Positions 22,705 to 33,733 of a DNA stretch of 64,000 nucleotides are shown piece after piece. Under the pieces are notes generated by a model. That model was not told where the DNA came from and searched no databases. It was given only the letters and a program-made list of their open reading frames with translations. The stretch spans positions 26,659,016 to 26,723,015 of the forward strand of contig NC_052475.1 of assembly GCF_009730915.1 (NCBI RefSeq), written 5' to 3'. The DNA comes from Dioscorea cayenensis subsp. rotundata. Its lineage: Eukaryota > Streptophyta > Magnoliopsida > Dioscoreales > Dioscoreaceae. The position numbers and the translations under genes are program-made. How positions within the stretch are numbered: the stretch's first letter is position 1; every line of letters begins with the position of its first letter.

Positions 22705-23504
22705 CCTTTCTCTTGCCATGTGTTGAAATTAATATGAGACTAGGTTAAAAACAAGTTATATTATCGAGGGGGGTTGGGGGTGATGAGTGCCCATCAACCT
22801 TTATATTAAAGATCAATAATAATTAGTAAATAAATAAATAACATAGGCGCTTGCTTCTACTACTAAACATAATAAACCAAGTTAGATGTCACTCCATAAT
22901 TATTATATGCATGAATAGCAGCATCTCATGATTCAATGTATAAAAAAATAAATAATAAAATTTGAATTTAATCAAAAGTGATCTATGAAAATATAGAAAG
23001 ATATTAATTACTATTAGTTAAAAAAAAAAAGAAAGAAACTCAGAAAAGATAAAGTAAAATCAAAGACTAATACGTGGATCAAATTGTTAATCCCGTGATA
23101 CAATGGTGAGTCATCATAAAAAGAAAGGAAGGACACTAGCAAATCTTTCGGTTGCCAAAGGCTCATGCCACTAAAAGCCAGACCGCTTTCTTTAAGTTAA
23201 CAGCCACCCTGCTCATTTCTAGAAACACCCCTCTAAAATCTCTAAACTTTTTCTTTCTTTCTTTTTTTTCTTTTTGATGGAAATTGATAAAAACACTCCC
23301 AAAGTTTACAATATGCACAGATTCTCCCCCTAAATTTGAATATCCAAAAAAACCCCTTTTTTTTAAATACAATGATTTTTTAACCCCCCAAGCATCTAAC
23401 AGTGATTGGTAGAGTTAATTTGGAATTTTTTTTACGAAATTGTATTTTGCTAGGGAAGTTGTGGCAAGTGTGACATGGTTTGGCCATAATGCCATTGAGT
23501 GCAA

Positions 23505-24400
23505 TGAGTTTCTATTTAAACATGAGGTTTCTGTTTAAAATATGAGATTTCTATTTAAAATATGAGGTTTTGTTTAATAAGTACATGCATTACTCTTCGT
23601 TATAACCTAAATTCTTTTTTAGAAACTTATTAAAAATTTAATGTAAATATCGCTATTTCCATATAATAAAGAACGACCATCTTTATGCTTCTTGTCTTTA
23701 TTTAACTATCGATGTTTTTGTTTAATATATTGTCTTTATATTTAAAAAAGTGTTTAAATATCGTTGTTTCTATTTAAATATATACGAGTGATCAAGATTA
23801 ATTGGTTTTTATACCCAAGATTAATTTGTCATGTAAATATTGGTTTTTCTTTGTAAATATCAGTATTTCTGTTTAAAAAATAAGTTTTCTGTTCAAGAAA
23901 TGAGGTTTCTATTTAAGAAATGAGTTCTCTGTTTAAGAAATGAGTACATGCATTACTCTTCATACTAACATAAATTCTTTTACTTGTAGTTATAAATTTG
24001 TTTGTAGTTATAATGTAATCATGCTAACCTAAATTCTTTTCCACAAACTTATTAAATTTTTAATGTAAATTTCGTTATCTCCATATAATAAAGAACGATC
24101 GTCTTTATGCTTGGTTGTCTTTGTTTACCTATAAATGTTTTTGTTTATTATATTGTGTTTACATTTAAAAAAGTGCTTAAATATCGTTGTTTCTATTTAA
24201 ATATGTACGAGTGACGAAGATTAATTGGTTTTTATACCCAAGATTAATTTATCACGTAAATATTGGTTTTTCTTTTTAAATATCAATATTTCTGTTTAAA
24301 AAATGAGTTTTCTGTTTAAAAAAATGAGATTTCTGTTTAAGAAATGAGTTTTCTGTTTAAAAAAATGGGTTCTCTGTTTAAGAAATGAGTTCACTGTTTA
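23505..24400 (+). repeat. Higher-order tandem repeat: minisatellite arrays alternating with two copies of a ~360-bp unit
   Basis: Blocks of an 18-19 bp motif close to TTTCTGTTTAAGAAATGAG occur at about 23505-23580, 23868-23945 and 24290-24400. Between them are two copies of a longer unit starting GTACATGCATTACTCTTC at 23581 and 23944. Shared internal blocks include CCATATAATAAAGAACGA, TTTAAATATCGTTGTTTC and TTTTATACCCAAGATTAA. The second copy has about 60 extra bases near its start. Divergence between copies is modest, so the duplication is fairly recent. No coding content. Confidence 0.8.
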
Positions 24401-24728
24401 ACATATTATTTTGTTTTTGTTTCTGTTTAACAAAAAGGAATGCAAAAAGAATGAAAAAATTTATGCAAAAAGATATAACATGATGTGATTGGGTGGTTGT
24501 TTTCCCACCATTTTTAAGGGTAATGATGGAATTTCATAACATGGAACCAGTCCTAGTGACCTTAAAGGGGCAAAAAAGAAGTGAAACAATAAAGAAGGGT
24601 TGTCTGAGGTAGTCAAAATTCACAGGGGCTGTTTGGGAAGTTTTAAAATGTTTGAGAGATAAACAGTAATTTTCCTTTTTTTCCGTATAAACCTCCCGTA
24701 GAGTAGTATTAGCATGGGAATATGTTTT

Positions 24729-24936
24729 GGGAATGACTTAGGTGAAGTTAGATAGATGTAGTTTGTATAGTTCACCATTAATATTGTGACACGTGTTCCA
24801 AATATATATAAATATATAACAACTTTCCTATAATGCCCTCACTTTATTTTTAAATTACTTATCTCATGCCACGTGTCAAACATCCAATAATGAACTACAC
24901 TAACTACATCTATATAACTTCACCTAAGTTATTCCC
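24729..24936. mobile_element. MITE with ~46-bp terminal inverted repeats and 9-bp target duplication (Mutator-like)
   Basis: The left end reads GGGAATGACTTAGGTGAAGT and the right end, on the other strand, GGGAATAACTTAGGTGAAGT. The similarity continues through GATGTAGTT and TAGTTCA for about 46 bp. Both ends are bordered by ATATGTTTT (24720-24728 and 24937-24945), a perfect 9-bp target duplication, as made by Mutator-like transposases. The inverted repeats differ at only a few positions, so the insertion is young. The interior has two ACGTGT cores (TGACACGTGTTCC near 24787 and GCCACGTGTC near 24870). Confidence 0.88.
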
Positions 24937-24945
24937 ATATGTTTT

Positions 24946-26940
24946 TGCTTATGTACCTTATTAAGGTTCTCGTGTTAAAATTTTGGTTTGGGTTTTTTTT
25001 TCCGTTTAATTAAAAGTTTAACTTTGGGTTGCCATTGAATATATATATATATATATATATAATTATTAAAATATTAATAATTTTAATTTGTATGGAAAGT
25101 GATTTTTTTTTTTTCAAACTTCATTACTTCAACCCGCAATATATGAAATAATTTAAATAAAACAATAAGATTATTATATTAAATAAAATTGATATTTGGT
25201 GATAATAATAAATATTATGGCTAACCAAGCATGGATCTTTAAATATTTTTGTTTTAAAATTTTATATTTAGATATATTTTTATTGAATTTATCAATACAT
25301 TATAATTAATTTTTTAGAATATTAATGTAAAAAATAGTAAGAACAAATAAATAAAAAAAAAACTGCTATCTCAAAATCTCTAATAAAATAATCGGGTGAG
25401 ATTATTATGTTTTTTTTTCAACTTCCGGCTTCCGAGTATATTTTAACTTTCACTGCAGGGACTTATTATGTTTTTTTTTTATTTTTTATATCTAATTTAA
25501 TTTGTTTAATTTTGGTGTGATTATTTGTTGTCTAAAAATATTTTTTATATTTATTAAATAATTATTGGATATCTATTAAATATTTGTTTATTATTTGTTA
25601 TGAAAATTGTTGTAATAATTGTTAGATATTTGTTGTGATTAACTGCTATAAAAATTGACTATTTGTATATGATTTGTTAAATAATTGTTACATAAATGGA
25701 TTTAAATTGTGAATTTGTGCTAAATTATTTTTTTAATTGTATTATTTGTAAATTTAGTGTCTAATTGATAATTGAGTTATTTGCTAATTATGTAGATATG
25801 ATAGGTTTTTTATACATAAATCAAAACTTTTTATATGGATGTATATTTTATTTTTGAATTATTAATTATTATTATCTCAATTTTGAATTAATAAAATTAC
25901 TTAATATTCATAAATTTTTAAAATTTTAATTCAGCACCTCCTAAATTTTGTTTCTAGTTTCGCCCTGTATCTAGGATTGGTTTTTTTTTTTTATTTAGAA
26001 AACACCTTCTTGGTTTTATTTTCCTGAATTACAAAATCGATGTCGTTCGTCAATTTTTTTTGTTTACAATAAAGACTAACCATTCTACACACGCACTTTT
26101 TTATTATTAGATCAATATCATATATTGGGACAAGTCAAAACCTCCACATCATATATGAGAGTAAAAGTGTTTTAATTAAACAAATCATATATATATATAT
26201 ATATATATCTACAGTTAAGCAAATATTCAATTCTGCTCTATTTACCACAATCACAACAGAGTATTGATCTTTTTCTATAGTAATTTAAAACATTATTTTT
26301 ATGTATAAAATTGTACATAAGGTAGATTAAATTCAAATGAGACAAAATCTTTAATCATGAGTCAATATGGTCCACAGTTTCTACTTATAGAAACGTCATT
26401 GCAAACAAGATTATATGATAACTTAACCGCACTAGCAAAACTTCGTGATTAAGTATTCAAAATCCATTTGTTTTTTTCTCTATTCTGGAAATTACAATTT
26501 TAGATATAAAACACCGGCAAATCCAAAAAAATTAAGCTAATAATATATATTTATAACAATTAAAGTAGTTAATATCTAAGTTCAAGCAAAAAAAAGGGGT
26601 CAAGGTTTCCTACCATCGGGGCCAGATAAAGGCCCTACTTGCCCATCAAACGTAAATGAACGGCTGAGATTTCGCAGAGTCACGGGACAAAATAGGTCAG
26701 ATACCAGATCAACCTCCATCCCATCGTACGGCTCTTATACCTCCACATCAGCAACTCTTCTCTTCGTACATAAAGAGGTAACCGCACCGGGCAGTGCGAC
26801 TATGCTAATCTCGCTGTCCGACCAGTAAATTTTATATCCCCAGATTACCCCCTATCTCCCTTAGCAGTTATCCCAAACGGTACCCGTTTAACCGCCATAA
26901 TACGGGTTAAAACAGTAATTACACACAAAAATTTTAAACA
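24946..26940. other. AT-rich intergenic DNA
   Basis: Long A/T-rich stretch with (AT)n at 25040-25062 and 26187-26208. From about 26600 the base composition rises as the promoter of the next gene begins. No gene is recognised. Confidence 0.5.
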
Positions 26941-26960
26941 AGTGCGGCGTTCGTCGCGGG

Positions 26961-27131
26961 AAACCCTAGTTTTACCGGAAGTGAGCGGTTACCTTGGTGT
27001 ACGAGTAACATAGGGTCACCGGTCATACCCGGTGACGGAGCGCGGGTACCGAAGAGCTCTACTCTTATAACAGCTACCCACCTTCCTTTCCCCTTCCGTG
27101 CTTCCCAAGATAAAGCTAACCAAAACCCTAG
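26961..27131 (+). promoter_or_regulatory. Promoter region with two telo-box motifs
   Basis: AAACCCTAG occurs at 26961-26969 and again at 27123-27131, 37 bp before the start codon. Telo boxes are frequent in promoters and leaders of plant genes expressed in growing cells. A TATA-like TCTTATAACAG lies near 27063. Confidence 0.4.
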
Positions 27132-27167
27132 TTTCTCTCTCTATAGCTCTTATTTCTCTCTCTAAAA

Positions 27168-27860
27168 ATGAAGACCATTTACCCTAAAGGGAAGGGCAGG
27201 ATACACCCCTCCCCGGCGCCGCCGTCCAACGGCGCCGGCGATGCTATGGCGATATTAAGGATCTTGCCCGCTACTATACTGACGATGATTGCGGTGCTGA
27301 GTAACGAGGACAAGGAGGTGATGGCGTACCTGGTGGCGAGGTCTGTAAGTGGTGCTGGGCTGGGAGAGGAGCGGCCGCGGCGGAAGGGGGTTCATCCTCC
27401 GGCGCTTGATTGTGGCTGCTTCGTTTGCTACACTAGCTTTTGGTCACGATGGGACCGATCGCCCCAGCGCGAGGTCATTCACCAGGCGATAGAGGCGTTT
27501 GAGGAGCATCTTGCGGCGTCTGAGCGGGCGGCCGGTGGTAGTGCGCGGTCTCGACGGAAGGATCGTCGTGAGAAGGGGAAGAAGGGGAAGGGGAAGGAGA
27601 TCAAGACGGTGGAGGACGAAAAGAGGGTTGTTGAAGAGCATGTGAACGTTGGGGATGGCGATGGTGTTGGCAGTACATCGGTAGAGGAGGGGAAAGAAAC
27701 AGAGATGGAGGACGGAGTGGGCGAGGTGGAGGAGGGGATGGAAAGCACGGCGGCGATGGCGGTGGTGCCGGTGGTGGCCGGAGATAAGAGAAAGGATTGG
27801 GCGGACGTGATGGGAAGTGTTGTTTCTCGTTTATGGAGTCTTTGGAGTCCGGGTGACTGA
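27168..27860 (+). CDS. Conserved plant protein of unknown function, intronless
   Basis: 230 residues, no intron. It begins MKTIYPKGKGRIHPSPAPPS, followed by a hydrophobic stretch (about 28-42, MAILRILPATILTMIAVLS), NEDKEVMAYLVARS, and a cysteine block CGCFVCYTSFWSRWD (about 82-96) that runs into REVIHQAIEAFEEHL. The second half is low-complexity: basic (SRRKDRREKGKKGKGKE) and then acidic. It ends with a conserved-looking short motif, VMGSVVSRLWSLWSPGD. This pattern matches a small plant-specific family (MKTIYPKGK start, DC.CFxCY..YW.RWD core) whose role I do not know. The C-x-C-x-x-C spacing could bind metal. The GC-rich coding strand makes the antisense strand open too. Confidence 0.8.
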   Translation: MKTIYPKGKGRIHPSPAPPSNGAGDAMAILRILPATILTMIAVLSNEDKEVMAYLVARSVSGAGLGEERPRRKGVHPPALDCGCFVCYTSFWSRWDRSPQREVIHQAIEAFEEHLAASERAAGGSARSRRKDRREKGKKGKGKEIKTVEDEKRVVEEHVNVGDGDGVGSTSVEEGKETEMEDGVGEVEEGMESTAAMAVVPVVAGDKRKDWADVMGSVVSRLWSLWSPGD

Positions 27861-28767
27861 AAAGCTCGGAGAGAGAGAGATTGGAAAAAAGGCGAGGCGA
27901 AGGAATTATGAAAAATACGAAAAATGGGATAAAAATATGGTGTGTGTTTCTATCTTTCTCTTTTTCTTTATTTGTAATTTTGTAAATTCTTTTTTGTTTT
28001 TTAAGCTTTTTTTCCGGTGGTTTTGGTCGTCTCGCCGGTGAATATTTCTGGAAATTTTTTTTGGAAATGTTCCTTTTTTTTTTGTTTATTTTAATTTTTG
28101 GTTTAGTTGGTAGTGAAGTGGCCTTTAAAGCTGAAATGACGAACAATTAGGAGATTGACACATGGTCTAAGGTTGGTGAATGGTTTTGATTTGGCATTAA
28201 GATTATTATTAATTGATAATTAATACTAGTTGGGGATAATTTTAATGTTTTATTTATTGAAATTAAAATCCGTGGTCGAGTAAAATTTGATTGAAATTAA
28301 AATCCGTGGTTTAGATTTGTTATTGGAATAATTGAGGTATTTAAAATTTGATTAAAAAAAAGAAAAGCAAAGCTTTATTGGGTTTTGGTGAAAAGGAGAG
28401 TAGTAACCCTACTAATCCTCCATTACTTTTCAATGCCTCGAGCTCCAAACCCACATGTTTTATGCTTCCTCGATGGTTAACAAGATATGGTACGCTTTGT
28501 TGGTTTATGTTTGTGTTCTTACTTCTTTTTAATTAAATATTATTCTTGTTTATATATAGATTGATTAATTCCATGCTTACTGCTTAACTAGTGTGAATTT
28601 ATTTCTTTAATTTCCAAAAATATTTGGCCAAAAGTTTTATAATAATGCATTGTAATAATGGTCTTCCAGCATGGAGTATTTATTGAATTTTATAATTTTG
28701 ATTTAAATGAACAACTTGTGAAATGAAGCTGATAAGTGTTGAGAAACATAACTTATTGGGATGTGTG

Positions 28768-28864
28768 GGTCCCCTAAGAAATAAGATAAGACATGTAATT
28801 AATGGGAAATTAATCGGGTCCTTAGAAATAAGATAAGATATATGCAATTAATGGGAAATTAATC
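28768..28864 (+). repeat. Tandem duplication, ~48-bp unit, two copies
   Basis: Copies start GGGTCC at 28768 and 28816 and end with TAATGGGAAATTAATC. Few differences separate them. Confidence 0.75.
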
Positions 28865-29886
28865 GTTTAAGAATGCCATAATCTAGACTGACTAAATTGG
28901 TCAATCTGTTGACATGTTCTCTTTATTGAAAGTTGGTCAATTTGAGACTATTGTTAGTCATTCCGTTGCAATTAGTGTTGGAAAAATATTATGTTGAATA
29001 TTTTTGGTGTGCGTTCAAGTTTTTGAATTTCAACAATAGGTGATCATTCCATTGTTCTCACCCTTATTTACCCAAAAAAAATCAATAAAATAATTTATTT
29101 AAAAAAATGAAACTCAAAAAGATTAACCAGAAATGGAATACCTTCTTGCAAGATATGCATGAATTATTATAAATGTTTTTTTTTAATAAGTGAATTATTA
29201 AAAATATGGTGCATCATATTTTGGGCCCTTGGGGCAAGAAATATCTTGATTAAAGTAATGAGGTGTGTTTATCATTAAGACGTCAACAAATGTATTTCAG
29301 TGTTCAACTTTTGTTCTTTCCCCATGCACAATCTTCTTAACTTTGGGGTTTAGATTTGTTTCTTCAATTAAACACCATCATGTGTAAAAAAACCTGATTA
29401 CTTTATGGTGAAATCAACATCATTGTCATCTATTCATCAGTATTTATTTTATTTTTTTTTTAGAGTAAGAGTTTTATATCATTCTCATGACACTAATGAG
29501 AAGATAGATAACAATGCATCATGAAACTGGGGCAGTGCTACTATATGTATTTAACTATTTAAAAATGAAGTGGTTGTGGTCCTTGTGGGGGGAGAGGTGG
29601 GAAGCAAAGGCCAATGTACTTGTTGGCTTGTAGCAAGGACATAATAATAAAGGCCCTGCACAAACATCTCATCCATGTCCAAACCCTTGCTGACAAACAG
29701 ATGACACACCTCATCCTCATTCCTCCCTTCTCCTTGTTCCTATTATCCACTATTTTAATTTTTTTTAATCATTTTTCTTGTTTCTATATACTGAATATTC
29801 TCATAGATACTACATGGTATCCGTACCAGAATTTATAAAATTAAATCAATCAAAATATGGTTTTGGTATAAACGATTATGTGAGAT

Positions 29887-30067
29887 GTGAATGATAGGAA
29901 AGCGAGTATGATATATATATCTTGTCCTTGAAAATGATCTTTTAAAATAATTATCAAATACTCATGTAAAGAGGTTGTGAATGATAGGAAAGCGAATATG
30001 ATATATATCTTGTCCTTGAAAATGATCTTATAAAATAATTACCAAATACTCATGTAAAGAGGTTGTG
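29887..30067 (+). repeat. Tandem duplication, 90-bp unit, two copies
   Basis: Units start GTGAATGATAGGAAAGCG at 29887 and 29977 and are nearly identical (a shorter AT run and two substitutions in the second). The array ends about 85 bp past the COBRA-like stop codon, so it may fall in its 3' UTR or terminator region. Confidence 0.85.
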
Positions 30068-30151
30068 TCAAACGATGAAAATACATAAGTTTTAAGGTTA
30101 ACTTATTTATTTCTTAAAGATAAACAAGAGCAAGTGAAGAGGTTCTCAACC

Positions 30152-33100
30152 TCAAGCTTTGAGGAGAGTTCTTGTGGCAGGCATTGAACAAGGATAACCA
30201 TTGAAATAGATGGCCAAGGGAATGTATGGAGGCTCAACAGTGCCATTGTGAATGCTGCCATTCTTGTAGCTATAAATAACCTCCCAGTCCACAACGGAGC
30301 CCTTCATTCCAGCTCTCTTGATCACCCTATTGTATTTTTTTATGCCCCAGAACATATCCCATTCACCTGTAATTAATGCATAATCAAATCCAGTTATCAA
30401 GAAGCTTAAATCAAAGTATAATGCATGCAGAATAACACTCAAGATACACATAAATATGGATTATAATCAGTGATGGGATTACTAATTTGTTAACTTTTTA
30501 TGGTGAAAAGAATTTGCTATCAAATTTACTCACTGTTCTGGATTAAGAAAGGCTTGTGATTGGCGTGAACAATTTTAATGAAGTGATTGGATTGAGGTAG
30601 ATGGAGCAATGTGGCCCAGTCAGAGATATTTCTTCTCAGGTTGTAGTTTGTGATTGAAACTCTAGCACCCCAATTATCTTTGCTTTTGGATGTGAGATGC
30701 CAGTTGATATTAACTGGACAATTGTGGTTGGTGCATTTCACAGCTGAAGGCAAATGCGCAAGCCTTTTCTGCACCTCCTTTCCTGCAAAATTATGATTCA
30801 AAAGATTCAAAGATGGCTCTTTCTTTTCTTGCTTTGATGAGCCTGATAAATATGAGAACAACATTTAATTTGATCAACTTAAGCTTCTGTCAAGATGAGC
30901 AAATTTAGTATGCAAGCTTTGTTTTATGGAAGGACAGTTTTGAAAGCTTGCAAGGTATTTGGTCACAATCCTTTTGTTAACAAAGAAAGATAGATAGTTT
31001 TCTACGTATGCTTTTCATCAAAGGGTATGCTATCAATATAGCATCTGTGTGAGTTATCCATTCATTCTAGATTATTACATTCAAAGCTAAATAAGGAAAT
31101 CAAAAGGCTGATCAGAGCTAATTCATCGCCAATTGGCTTTAAACAGAGAACTGGAGTAAATTCAAAACAAGATAACAAAATAACTATCCACTCACCCTGT
31201 ACAGGCCATAGATGCATTCCGACAACCACAAGCACAATCCTTGCATGAGGAAGACAAACGGTGATCGGCTGACGACAATGACACACAACACACTGGCTTC
31301 TTTACTAAGAAGGCTGAGTATGTGCACACAACCTTCCATGTCACTGACAAAAGAGAAAGAGCATACACCAATGTTAATGATTGATCAACATTACACCTTA
31401 GTGTTTTAGTGCATCAAAGAAGCAAAACCATGTCAATCACTGGTTCAAAAAAATCCTGTGTGCTCAACTTCTAAGAAGGTTAATGAATGACAATTTATAC
31501 AATGTTCCTAGGAGAATTTTGATCTTAAATCTAATGCTTAGTGTGATTTTCAATTCAAAATACACAAGCACATTCACCTTCCATCTCAAGTTCCAATTTT
31601 TCATCCATTACACTTACACCTTATAAAAGGTGATCAAACATTTTCAATTTTAAATTAATCCTAAAAAGTTTACTATCGTGATTTCAATTCAAAATACTAG
31701 TACTCGTGTCTCCTTCCACTCATTGAGGCAACATCCCAAGTTCCAAAATTTCGCCCATCAAACTCTACACAGTCTGCTAGACAGAAGGCATTTTATTTAT
31801 ACAAATAGATCCTAATGCTTGATGTTCTAAACTCACTGAGGCATTTAACCAAACACATTGCAGTCATATCACGAACATGAAATTGTCTATTCCCAAGTTC
31901 CATTTTTTCACCCACTAAACCTTACAGTAATTTGCAAAATAAGCTCTAAACCTTCAAAAAAGCAGTAATACGCAAAATCAAAAGAAAGAAACTACTACTC
32001 ACTCAGCGCTTGGGTCACTCTCCTCCCATCCGGGGTGAAGAACCGAGTAGGCCTCATAATTTTAGCAGGTCCACAGGTATATCCTCCCCCTTCCACCCCA
32101 AAAGTAAAATTCTTGGGCACCCGCACAGTCTTATTGGTATTACCGGCAGCGCCAACTGTGAGCTGGAACCCGGCAGTGGAGAGATATGGATCGCCGAAGC
32201 CCATGGGCGCGAGCACGCCATCGCGGCAGCATCCGGAAATTTGGTCGTTGTACGGAGTTCCAGGGAGGAGGTCTACGATGGTTGGGCTACGTTCGCAGGA
32301 GTGAGGGATGATGCCTTTAAAACGGGAGCAGTCGCCCTGGGTGATGGACTGAGCTCCGACCATGATCCAGATGACTTCCTGGCGTTCCCATGTCCAGCCG
32401 AGCTTCCATCCCGGCTCCGACACCGGACGGAACTGTTGCTCGTTGCTGATGTTCACCACCGCCTGAGTTCCAATGGGGACAGTGAATGAAAGAAGACATA
32501 CAAATTATCGATAATAATTTTAATGAAATCACACCTCAAGTGTATGAAAATTATATTTTAAAAAAATTTGCTTCTATACCCTTATAAAAGTGGATAATTA
32601 CTAATATTTTCTTTACATCCCTATAAAATATAAGTAAAATACCATATTTAGTTTCCCAATATAATCAATTTAACTTTAGTCTCTCTAATATAATTCGTCC
32701 ACTAAAAGATTACTCTATTTCAATATTTTGTGACATGTAAGTCACTCTTCCCATATAATTTGTCTTTAAATGTCCTAAAGAGGGACATATATTTTTTAAA
32801 TATTAAAATAAAAAAAAAATTTAGGGACAAATTATATTAGGTAGACTAGAGATACAGATTGATTATATTAGATCTAAATATGTTATTTTACCTAATATAT
32901 ATATATATATATATATACACCCATTCTCCTTCAGTTAAGAATCAACTTATCATATTTTATAAAAATACCTAATAATTTTTATTTTTAATTTTCCCCCCTA
33001 ATAAGTAATAACAATAAAAATAGGAGGATGCAAAGTAGTTTAAGGAAATGAGAATGATTTATAAAAAATATGTAATGCAAGAAAAAAAAAACACCCATTA

Positions 33101-33376
33101 TATATATATATATATATATATATATTCTATCAATATTTTTGAAAGTAAAATCATGAAAAGAAGTAGGAGAAATAACAAGGGGAAAGAGTGACTCACAACA
33201 TAACCATCAGGAGTCCAACTCATAATATCCCATGTAATGGTGATGTTTCCATATGGATCAAGAGAATCATATGAAGAAACAATGGAAAAGCACAGAAGAG
33301 GGACAAAGAGAAACAAAAGGTTCTTAGCAATGGATTTTGAAACAACACATTGAGATTTCCTCATCTTCTTCTCCAT
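30152..33376 (-). CDS. COBRA-like protein, five exons, no GPI-anchor tail
   Basis: Exons in coding order: 33376-33197, 32462-32003, 31343-31197, 30842-30534, 30366-30152; about 436 residues. A signal peptide (about 1-36) is followed by the N-terminal COBRA region: YDSLDPYGNITITWDIMSW, WKLGWTWERQEVIW and GAQSITQGDCSRFKG. Next come TIVDLLPGTPYN, NKTVRVPKNFTF, GGYTCGPAKI, the VCCVSLSS (CCVS) motif with CKDCACGC, CTNHNCPVNINWH and MFWGIKKYN. COBRA proteins are extracellular, usually GPI-anchored, and guide cellulose deposition and oriented growth. Two oddities: the protein ends at FNGYPCSMPATRTLLKA without the hydrophobic GPI tail, and the third intron has a phase problem. The only good donor there (GGGTGAGT) leaves one base too many for either good acceptor of exon 4. 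Other junctions fit. Divergent member of the family. Confidence 0.85.
32633..32893. mobile_element. MITE in the first intron of the COBRA-like gene
   Basis: Inverted repeats: AGTAAAATACCATATTTAG on the left against AGGTAAAATAACATATTTAG read from the right, continuing through ATATAATCAAT and CTAATATAATT.GTCC (about 70 bp). The flanks are AT-rich, so a target duplication cannot be fixed. Same family as the element in the DUF7733 intron at 19022-19258. Confidence 0.65.
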
Positions 33377-33699
33377 TTGCTTCTTTCTCTTTCTCTCTCA
33401 ATTCGCTTCAGCCCACCCTTGTAAACTATTTCATTATCTTCTTCTTCTTCTTCTTCTTCTTCTTGGGCATGCTAGCTAATGATATAGTAGCTTGCAAGGC
33501 TTGCAAAGTTTGACCATTGACTTCTTATTGGGGTCTCCATTGACTTGTCATGCCATACTTGTCTCACTGTGCTTAATTTTTCATTCACTGATTTAACTAT
33601 TGGCCATGTGCTTGCTAGCTAGACCATTGACTTTTTCTTTGACTTGCCGACTGACTTTTCATGGCTTTATACTCTCCATGCACCCAATATTTCATTAAC

Positions 33700-33733
<34 letters not shown>

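Larger units (their letters stand above)
27861..30151. other. Intergenic DNA with small tandem duplications
   Basis: A repeated block at 28256-28318 (GAAATTAAAATCCGTGGT twice) and a 48-bp tandem duplication at 28768-28864 (AGAAATAAGATAAGA ... TAATGGGAAATTAATCG). No gene is recognised. The right edge is the 3' flank of the COBRA-like gene. Confidence 0.5.

Noticed and set aside
27444-28146. Minus-strand frames up to 181 codons
   Set aside because: They are the shadow of the plus-strand gene at 27168-27860, with Pro/Ser-rich low complexity and no motif.
32010-32489. 159-codon plus-strand frame
   Set aside because: It is antisense to COBRA-like exon 2, whose minus-strand product has all the family motifs.
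33098-33196. In-frame continuation of COBRA-like exon 1 into the intron
   Set aside because: The GTGAGT donor at 33196-33191 joins GYV to AVVNISNEQQF of exon 2, as in the family. The continuation runs into an (AT)n tract.
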